From Opisthorchis felineus (Eukaryota; Platyhelminthes; Trematoda; Opisthorchiida; Opisthorchiidae), in contig SJOL01001309.1 in the NCBI GenBank assembly GCA_004794785.1, positions 1 to 64,000 of the forward strand: a DNA stretch of 64,000 nt, read 5' to 3'. Within the stretch, counting starts at the first letter, position 1; every line of letters begins with the position of its first letter. Position numbers and translations under genes: made by a program. Below the pieces are notes generated by a model. The model saw only the letters and a program-made list of their open reading frames with translations, was not told where the DNA came from and did no database searches. Below, piece by piece: positions 61,501-64,000 of the stretch.

Positions 61501-64000
61501 GGTGCACATCATCTTAGGCGTCTTCAGTCGAGGTAGTTTCTCCAAAACCTTGTCAGCTCACCCTCCAAAACTCCACCACATTGTCTTTGCAGCATTCATG
61601 GGACTGGTTCATTTCGCTGAAGAAAATGGTAGCAATAAATGTATAAAACTGACGTTTCTTTCCGTTTCTTTCTCTCTTTGCTATGCCACCTTGTCATTTT
61701 TTACTATGTTGGTTATATCTGTAAGAAGGATGTCGCGCAATTCATTTCTCCGCACCACCTTAAATACTTTTTGGTTCTTTTGCAGTCTGTCCAGGTTTCG
61801 GACAACGTGGCTCGCCTCTTTAAGCAGTCCAAGGATAGTTCTCACTGCTACTTGTGCTCGAAGCGTTTGTATCCGTTCGAGCGACAGGATGCCTTCGGTC
61901 ACCACTTCCATCGTCACTGCTTCCGATGTTCGACGTGCGGTACTCAGCTCCAACCAGACAGAGCTACTCATTTGCGAGCTGATTCTCCTTCAGCGCGAGG
62001 TAAGATACACTTGGGATCGCCGGTCGATTGCTGTTTTTGCATCAGGCCTTGCATGACTCCTTGTTGATTAGTTAACTGTCGAGTATGCTCATGATGTTGG
62101 ATTTCACGACAGTGCCGTTTTTGTTTGCTGTGTTGCGCTCGCGTAGTTGCCTATCAACATATCATTACTTCCACTGAAATTTTTTTGTATGTGCGAGAAT
62201 GACTAAGCATTTCCGTGGAATTATGCTACACTTAGTCGACTGTCGTCTGATACTCATCTCTTCTGGTGGCATGGCAGTTAGGCACCGGAAGGGTGCTACA
62301 CCTGAACGATTTCTGCTTAAGTATGACTCACTTGAATTTTGTTCATGATATTTGGTTGTTTGCTTGTTTCAAAGCTAATTCACACTTCACGGCCAGTTTA
62401 GTCCCCATCTAGAACTGGTTGTTGGCTTGTATTTATTGAATTCCGATTAGGTTTATACGTGTTGGTTGGCCGATCAGTCTTTCATTGTGTCAAACCATGC
62501 CCGCTTGTTTTTCGCGATGGACGGAATGTTGTTTTGTGTCCACAACCGCTCTGGTTTTTCGATCGTTTGTCCCCGGTACATTTCACCTGTTTTGTTACGA
62601 AAACGTGACAGACAGCTTACAGTATTAACTGCAAAGATGTCGTTTATTGTCTAGTCACCAGTAGCGATGCAAAATGACTACCAACCAACCAAACACACCG
62701 ACCCCTGATCTACGCTATTCGCCAGAGAATGTACACAAGCCCTTCACCATTAGTATGTACATGAAAGCAGGTTTCACGCCGTTTCGAGAATTCTGACACG
62801 TGTCTGATCATTAACTCTACTTGACTATTGTAGGAGACCTCTCGATGTCAAACGCTTTGCATTTCTGAATTACAGGCCTTCAAACGTACCACAGCGTGTT
62901 CATCAACCTTTTCAGCCCAGGTTCCTATACCTCTTCCCTTTTAGCCGCCCGATTGAACTTTACCCGTTAGGGTTCTGTCGCAGCTACATACCAAACCGAG
63001 GTGGCCTAAATTGAAATCGAGCATAGAAGCCATATTACTCAGTCATCTGTGCAAATGTTCTGATTGCTGGTGATAGCTGGACGATTCACATTCAGCTCGT
63101 TGACGTGGCAAGTTATGAATGGTGACGCTTCTCTCAGTGAATACACATAATCATGAAAAACAATCTGGGAAAGTAACAGTGAAGATTACAGATGGTTACT
63201 GTCAGCACTCAAGCTCCATCGATTGTTTCGCTTCAATAGGCACGCTGTCTAGACATCCGAGGTTAGAAACCTCATATCATTGTCTAGAGGGTCAATGAAT
63301 TTGGTTTTCAGGCATGACAACGCAGATGAATACACATCCTATTAGTTGGATGCCCAGGTATTAGGTAAATTCATTCGTTAAGGTGCAGTTAGCGGCACAA
63401 ACAGTAGGCGCACAGTAAGTTGGATTGGCACGATCGACTGATCCACTTGATGGTCACGTGTGCCCGTAATTTTAAAGTGCAAGCTTTTTGGCGTTGACAG
63501 GTCGCGCACATCTCTCGCGAAAATAGTTAAGTAAACGATCAGCCATAAGTCCCAAATCCTGTGGTAACACGCATTTTTCATACACATGTAATACTGGCCG
63601 GCCTATGGGCATATTTTGGCGACTAGTGTAGGAGTTTCACACGTACATGTCTGACTTGTCCAGACCGTCTGATTCGACCCGTTTTTTTTTGTAGAGGCCA
63701 TTTCGGTCGTTCAGATCTTGGTTTATTATACCACCAATTCAGTCCGACTACCCAAATTATTGCTTATGTTGTCTTTTAGCTGGTAGATTTTGAGTGGCTA
63801 CATTTTGCACAGATCTAGGTAATCTAGTTGTGAGCCACCGTCTTTCAGTCATACTATAAAGCAGTCAACGACTTTCCTGTTTTGTATTCCCCTTCGATAG
63901 GCTCGTTCTATTGTGTTGCACATTCTCCACTCCTGGCAACCACGGGTGCATGGCTTACAACCAGGCGGCGAGCCGATTCAACTGGAGTTTCGCTGGTGGA
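22877..64000 (+). CDS. MICAL: MICAL-family gene, whole visible locus (3' end off the window)
   Basis: MICALs are NADPH-dependent flavoprotein monooxygenases that oxidise actin methionines and disassemble filaments, classically downstream of semaphorin-plexin signalling. They act in the cytosol on F-actin. Eleven coding exons are visible: 22,977-23,243; 24,180-24,283; 29,401-29,502; 34,188-34,475; 43,468-43,724; 47,810-48,067; 50,424-50,626; 51,466-52,112; 54,190-54,431; 57,587-57,772; 61,786-61,999. They give about 920 residues in the family order: monooxygenase, calponin-homology, LIM. All testable junction phases agree. One family-required exon between 24,283 and 29,401 is not visible. The rest of LIM and any C-terminal bMERB (Rab-binding) domain lie beyond 64,000. 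The FAD domain rules out MICAL-like proteins, which lack it. No other host gene is seen in the window. Confidence 0.93.
22977..23243 (+). CDS. MICAL: MICAL coding exon 1: N-terminal helical part of the monooxygenase domain
   Basis: Eighty-nine codons start at the first ATG of the segment (22,977) and end at AAT before donor GTAAGT, phase 0. It reads [11 protein letters not shown], then [20 protein letters not shown], the last matching the family's N-terminal pattern (KxxLxxWxAxxLWxKLDKR). This helical segment packs on the FAD-binding core. The frame stays open upstream to 22,911 but without another ATG. The next exon continues in frame directly into the FAD fingerprint, which fixes frame and donor. 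Confidence 0.9.
23244..24179 (+). other. MICAL intron 1
   Basis: A 936-bp GT-AG intron: donor GTAAGT, acceptor TTTATTTCAG. I see no repeat or RNA gene in it. Confidence 0.8.
24180..24283 (+). CDS. MICAL: MICAL coding exon 2: FAD-binding fingerprint
   Basis: Thirty-four codons plus two bases: [20 protein letters not shown] then [20 protein letters not shown] is the GxGxxG dinucleotide-binding loop of the Rossmann fold, and the Glu in LEKR is the usual ribose-binding acid at the end of the second strand. It joins exon 1 in phase 0. The 3' boundary is unusual: the family's KFSR ends at TCAAG and is followed by GCGAGT, not GT. I call a GC-AG type donor at 24,284, since the rest of the donor consensus (AAG/GYGAGT) is perfect and the frame beyond loses similarity at once. 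Confidence 0.9.
24284..29400 (+). other. MICAL intron interval with an unseen exon and an assembly gap
   Basis: Exon 2 ends in phase 2, while the next visible exon starts in phase 2 (two bases complete its first codon). The family has about 35 residues between them (the HNVLHLWPF to FCTG stretch). I could not find those residues in the readable sequence. Pieces of repeat Q lie near 25,170-25,210 and 27,174-27,230. The open frames in this interval show no known domain. Confidence 0.7.
27877..28336. other. Assembly gap, 460 Ns
   Basis: A run of exactly 460 N. Open frames that run across it are artefacts. It lies inside the interval that should hold a MICAL exon of roughly 105 bp, so the missing exon may be here. 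Confidence 0.98.
29401..29502 (+). CDS. MICAL: MICAL coding exon 4 (counting the unseen exon as 3): monooxygenase domain
   Basis: 102 bp with acceptor TTCTCCCCCAG and donor CAG/GTGAGT. It reads [20 protein letters not shown] and [13 protein letters not shown], matching the family stretch IRxLQxxLLKxALLxGVxI-xxGVxFxGL. The first two bases, GC, would complete a Ser codon if the unseen exon ends in A, giving the family's HIS-IR. Ends in phase 1. Confidence 0.92.
29503..34187 (+). other. MICAL intron 4
   Basis: 4,685 bp. It contains a 35-bp perfect palindrome at 30,997-31,031 (listed separately). Otherwise only short shadow frames; no SINE or RT fragment recognised. Confidence 0.75.
30997..31031. 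repeat. Perfect 17-1-17 palindrome
   Basis: The arm GAACTACTTCAAGCTCC (30,997-31,013) is followed by one T and then its exact reverse complement (31,015-31,031). No flanking duplication or terminal inverted repeats of a transposon are apparent. It would form a cruciform in DNA or a tight hairpin in the MICAL pre-mRNA. Confidence 0.97.
34188..34475 (+). CDS. MICAL: MICAL coding exon 5: monooxygenase domain with a long insertion and the DG motif
   Basis: 288 bp with acceptor TTTTACAG and donor TAG/GTGAGA; phase 1 at both ends (G/AG gives Glu). The C-terminal third, [20 protein letters not shown] then [11 protein letters not shown], matches the family (WxxxLxP...L.NYEFDVLIxAxG) and carries the DG motif that contacts FAD and NADPH. 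The first two thirds, about 60 residues rich in Ser, Arg, Asp and Glu (including [19 protein letters not shown]), replace what is a linker of about 10 residues in human MICAL1. It is probably a surface loop. The insertion is read as part of one continuous exon without any stop. Confidence 0.9.
38880..39310. other. GC-rich block with CCAAT boxes and inverted repeats
   Basis: It stands out from the A/T-rich intron. It holds a stem-loop with 11-bp arms (ATGTCGATCCT at 39,016-39,026, AGGATCGACAT at 39,035-39,045). It also has an ATTGG/CCAAT pair arranged as an inverted repeat (GATTGG 39,198-39,203, CCAATC 39,214-39,219), a further CCAATC near 39,262, and a TATTTAGAG word near 39,283. The layout resembles a promoter or a solo long terminal repeat. 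I found no convincing TG...CA ends or target duplication. A 90-codon open frame across 38,876-39,148 is not recognisable. Confidence 0.35.
40946..41152 (+). repeat. Dispersed repeat Q, long copy 2
   Basis: Aligns with 19,486-19,706 over its whole length in the same orientation, with small indels. Shared: AAACGAG, GATTCAG, ATTTGCAA/TTTTCAAA, TTTCGCTA, AAGTAGAACATAA, GGGGACT.CGCCTA, GAGTTTTCAGCAACC. Confidence 0.65.
43468..43724 (+). CDS. MICAL: MICAL coding exon 6: core of the monooxygenase domain
   Basis: 257 bp with acceptor CATTCTAG and donor CAG/GTTAGT; joins exon 5 as G/GT (Gly). It reads [20 protein letters not shown], then [39 protein letters not shown] and [16 protein letters not shown]. 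This is the most conserved part of the MICAL catalytic module, and nearly every position is family-typical ([32 protein letters not shown]). Ends in phase 0. Confidence 0.97.
43725..47809 (+). other. MICAL intron 6
   Basis: 4,085 bp. It carries SINE copy 4 (46,692-46,881). An open frame at 43,803-44,084 just after the donor looks protein-like but has no known domain. It would disrupt the family-perfect junction of exons 6 and 7, so I treat it as non-coding. Confidence 0.75.
46692..46881 (-). mobile_element. tRNA-derived SINE, copy 4, with 18-bp target-site duplication
   Basis: On the minus strand: GGGGGCGAGATGGCTCAAG, A box TGGCTCAAGTGG, B box GGTTCGAACCC, body TTGACTTCCCCTGTCTAGG, 3' end GGCACCGAAAGGGTGTTACA. 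Direct repeats AACTTACAGCATACAATT (46,674-46,691) and AACTTGCAGCATACAATT (46,882-46,899) differ at one base. It is antisense to MICAL. Confidence 0.94.
47810..48067 (+). CDS. MICAL: MICAL coding exon 7: monooxygenase domain with the GD motif
   Basis: 258 bp, 86 codons, phase 0 at both ends; acceptor ATGTCCGATGTAG (weak pyrimidine tract), donor GAA/GTGAGT. It reads [49 protein letters not shown] and [19 protein letters not shown] with the next exon's PFWPTGSG forms the GD motif that binds the FAD ribityl/pyrophosphate. The upstream join to exon 6 reproduces the family (KGVLxQD...LLSxEN) without loss. Confidence 0.96.
48068..50423 (+). other. MICAL intron 7
   Basis: 2,356 bp; donor GTGAGT, acceptor CTATTCGAATAG. 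It holds short repeat S copy 2 at 49,751-49,812. No other feature recognised. Confidence 0.75.
49751..49812 (+). repeat. Short dispersed repeat S, copy 2
   Basis: Matches 14,927-14,983 in the same orientation: TGACAGCAACACCAGRTGAG, then ACAACCAT.GTTA. Confidence 0.5.
50424..50626 (+). CDS. MICAL: MICAL coding exon 8: end of the monooxygenase domain
   Basis: 203 bp, acceptor GAATAG, donor CG/GTCAGT. It reads [47 protein letters not shown] and [10 protein letters not shown]. PFxPxGxG...GFLxAxDxAW is the C-terminal part of the FAD site, and the second half is the family helix LEVLAERESxYxLLxQTxPEN. Cys replaces the usual Ile/Val after GSG. It joins exon 7 in phase 0 (E/PFWP) and ends in phase 2. 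The frame differs from the longest open frames in this stretch, so ORF-only annotation would miss it. Confidence 0.95.
50627..51465 (+). other. MICAL intron 8
   Basis: 839 bp; donor GTCAGT, acceptor TTTTCTTTCGTTCAG. Nothing else recognised. Confidence 0.85.
51466..52112 (+). CDS. MICAL: MICAL coding exon 9: linker and calponin-homology domain
   Basis: 647 bp, the longest exon. It begins with the family's post-catalytic motif ([18 protein letters not shown]; compare RYPNxN...QVRxLYD). Then comes an Arg/Ser-rich linker, then a CH domain of about 125 residues from [20 protein letters not shown] through [30 protein letters not shown] and [18 protein letters not shown] domains bind actin or protein partners; the MICAL CH does not bind actin strongly by itself. 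It ends in five prolines and Ser before a modest donor TCAG/GTTCGT, phase 1. The frame stays open to 52,354, so intron retention or a later donor would extend the protein. Confidence 0.93.
52113..54189 (+). other. MICAL intron 9, 5' part open in the coding frame
   Basis: 2,077 bp. The first 242 bp continue the exon 9 frame ([14 protein letters not shown], then unremarkable sequence, stop at 52,352-52,354). SFFSKI recalls the SFLSKL motif that follows the CH domain in vertebrate MICALs. A 13-base C run lies at 52,719-52,731. No repeat element recognised. Confidence 0.6.
54190..54431 (+). CDS. MICAL: MICAL coding exon 10: linker between CH and LIM domains
   Basis: 242 bp, acceptor TTTTTTCTATAATCATCAG, donor TTC/GTAAGT. 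It joins exon 9 as G/CC (Ala) and gives 80 codons: basic, Ser/Asn/Pro-rich, predicted disordered ([35 protein letters not shown]), ending [19 protein letters not shown]. No known domain. Support comes from clean splice sites, an open frame, compatible phases on both sides and position. Such linkers are poorly conserved in MICALs, so homology cannot confirm it here. Confidence 0.75.
54432..57586 (+). other. MICAL intron 10
   Basis: 3,155 bp. It holds a 22-bp near-palindrome (54,788-54,809) and the CT/AT microsatellite (55,529-55,588). No transposable element recognised. Confidence 0.75.
55529..55588. repeat. Compound microsatellite (CT)n-(AT)19
   Basis: CT-rich dinucleotides from about 55,529 to 55,549 are followed by an uninterrupted AT run of 38 bp at 55,551-55,588. 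Likely polymorphic. Confidence 0.97.
57587..57772 (+). CDS. MICAL: MICAL coding exon 11: basic Asn-rich linker
   Basis: 186 bp, 62 codons, phase 0 at both ends; acceptor with a long pyrimidine tract ending CTGACAG, donor AAA/GTAAGC. It reads [37 protein letters not shown], a run of four Asn, then [20 protein letters not shown]. No domain; disordered and basic. It fits exactly between exon 10 and the LIM exon in frame. The other two frames have stops. It is not an ATG-started ORF, so it is easily missed. Confidence 0.72.
58051..58131 (+). other. Highly structured element with hammerhead-ribozyme-like words
   Basis: Three nested foldable parts lie within 81 bp. Arms ACATCATCAG/CTGATGATGT (58,051-58,060 and 58,065-58,074) have a 4-nt loop. 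Arms GTCTGC/GCAGAC (58,096-58,101 and 58,121-58,126) enclose a perfect 16-bp palindrome CTGCCAAGCTTGGCAG (58,109-58,124). Between them are CTGATGA (58,065-58,071) and GAAAC (58,091-58,095), the two invariant words of the hammerhead core in the right order, with a GTC at 58,129-58,131. Stem II pairing is poor here and the base after CTGATGA is T, not the usual G. A working ribozyme is therefore not shown. Confidence 0.4.
59349..59526 (+). mobile_element. tRNA-derived SINE, copy 5, degenerate, with probable target-site duplication
   Basis: It starts GGGAAGGGCGAGATCGCTCG. The A box is worn (TCGCTCGGTGG) and the B box is lost (GATTCTAACCT). The body TTCGACTTCCCCTGTCTAGA and the 3' end GGCACCGGAAGGGTGCTA are clear. 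Flanks AGTTGATGTATTG (59,336-59,348) and AGTTGACGTCTTG (59,527-59,539) match at 11 of 13. It is an older copy than those at 6.7 and 46.7 kb. Confidence 0.88.
59616..60152 (+). other. Three successive open frames inside intron 11, possible relic
   Basis: One frame is open 59,616-59,906 (Ser/Thr-rich), a second continues about 59,904-59,989, and a third runs 59,970-60,152 ([20 protein letters not shown], helix-like). Together they look like one coding stretch broken by two indels, but no donor fits and the neighbouring MICAL exons already join in phase without it. It may be an alternative exon, a retroelement relic or chance. Confidence 0.25.
60230..61250. other. GC-richer block of unknown nature
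   Basis: It is less A/T-rich than the rest of intron 11 and holds a perfect 7-2-7 hairpin GTCTACCCCGGTAGAC at 61,184-61,199. A 110-codon plus open frame (60,577-60,909) has no domain I recognise. It may be an unclassified repeat. Confidence 0.3.
61786..61999 (+). CDS. MICAL: MICAL coding exon 12: first part of the LIM domain
   Basis: 214 bp; acceptor TTCTTTTGCAG, donor CGAG/GTAAGA. It starts [20 protein letters not shown], a typical lead-in, then [14 protein letters not shown] and [18 protein letters not shown]. Spacing is C-x2-C-x17-H-x2-C-x2-C-x2-C, giving the four ligands of zinc 1 and the first two of zinc 2. The last two ligands (family FYCxxH) must come from the next exon, which I do not find before 64,000. 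It joins exon 11 in phase 0 and ends in phase 1. LIM domains bind partners such as CasL/NEDD9 in vertebrate MICAL1. Confidence 0.95.
62000..64000 (+). other. Start of MICAL intron 12, runs off the window
   Basis: It contains a SINE fragment at 62,261-62,310. Acceptor-like sites near 62,878, 63,309 and 63,693 do not lead to LIM sequence in a compatible frame. I see no further exon. Confidence 0.65.
62261..62310 (+). mobile_element. tRNA-derived SINE, copy 6, 3' fragment only
   Basis: CTTCTGGTGGCATGGCAGTT, then AGGCACCGGAAGGGTGCTAC and ACCTGAACGA, match the last 50 bp of the SINE. The tRNA-related half is absent, consistent with 5' truncation during insertion or later loss. Confidence 0.85.

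Larger units (their letters stand above)
57773..61785 (+). other. MICAL intron 11
   Basis: 4,013 bp. It contains the structured sequence at 58,051-58,131, SINE copy 5, a stretch of open frames at 59,616-60,152 and a GC-richer block from about 60,230 to 61,250 (all listed separately). Confidence 0.7.

Noticed and set aside
61472..62056. 194-codon plus-strand open frame across the LIM exon
   Set aside because: It is a shadow in another frame. The LIM Cys/His pattern is in the frame of 61,786-61,999.
62877..63760. Acceptor-like sites that might start the second half of LIM
   Set aside because: Translated in the required phase, none gives the FYCxxH ending or further zinc ligands.
1..64000. CRISPR arrays, operons, phage or bacterial contamination
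   Set aside because: No spaced direct repeats of that kind and no dense gene packing. Introns, SINEs and MICAL show a metazoan genome.

Overview
The window is eukaryotic nuclear DNA. It has split genes with consensus GT-AG junctions, introns of 0.8 to 9 kb, tRNA-derived SINEs, decayed non-LTR retrotransposons, microsatellites and one run of Ns. The only host gene I can support is a MICAL-family gene (flavoprotein monooxygenase, then calponin-homology, then LIM domain) on the + strand, and it runs off the right edge. The retrotransposon proteins look most like those I know from digenean flatworms. I therefore infer a trematode with a large, repeat-rich genome; genus and species cannot be read from this sequence.

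Left third (1-22,876): no host gene found. It is a graveyard of retroelements. It holds two inverted copies of a CR1/Jockey-type 3' end (about 1.5-1.8 kb and 3.55-4.0 kb), another such C-terminus at 6.1-6.4 kb, and an RT fragment at 14.3-14.7 kb. It also holds two broken APE-endonuclease/RT (RTE-like) elements at 15.0-16.7 kb (-) and 19.8-22.6 kb (+), and three copies of a tRNA-derived SINE at 6.7, 16.8 and 21.2 kb. Four (ATT)n-tailed LINE-like 3' ends and an unclassified inverted repeat pair (4.2 and 13.4 kb) complete it. Between these lie stretches where I see no gene.

Right two thirds (22,877-64,000): one gene. Eleven coding exons are visible, and every adjacent pair that can be tested has compatible intron phase. 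The first eight visible exons (to 50,626) give the FAD monooxygenase module, with the dinucleotide-binding GxGxxG, the DG motif and the GD...PFxPxGxG motif. The 51.5-52.1 kb exon holds the calponin-homology domain, two linker exons follow, and the 61.8 kb exon carries the first six zinc ligands of the LIM domain. One exon that the family requires (the segment after the FAD-binding fingerprint) is not visible between 24,283 and 29,401, and it may lie in the 460-base gap at 27,877-28,336. The end of the LIM domain and any C-terminal bMERB domain lie outside the window.

The introns carry two more SINEs plus a SINE fragment, members of an unnamed dispersed repeat (19.5 and 41.0 kb and fragments), a 35-bp palindrome, a GC-rich CCAAT-bearing block at about 38.9-39.3 kb, a CT/AT microsatellite, and a highly structured sequence at 58.05-58.13 kb with hammerhead-ribozyme-like words. 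That last item is the most interesting unexplained structure here.
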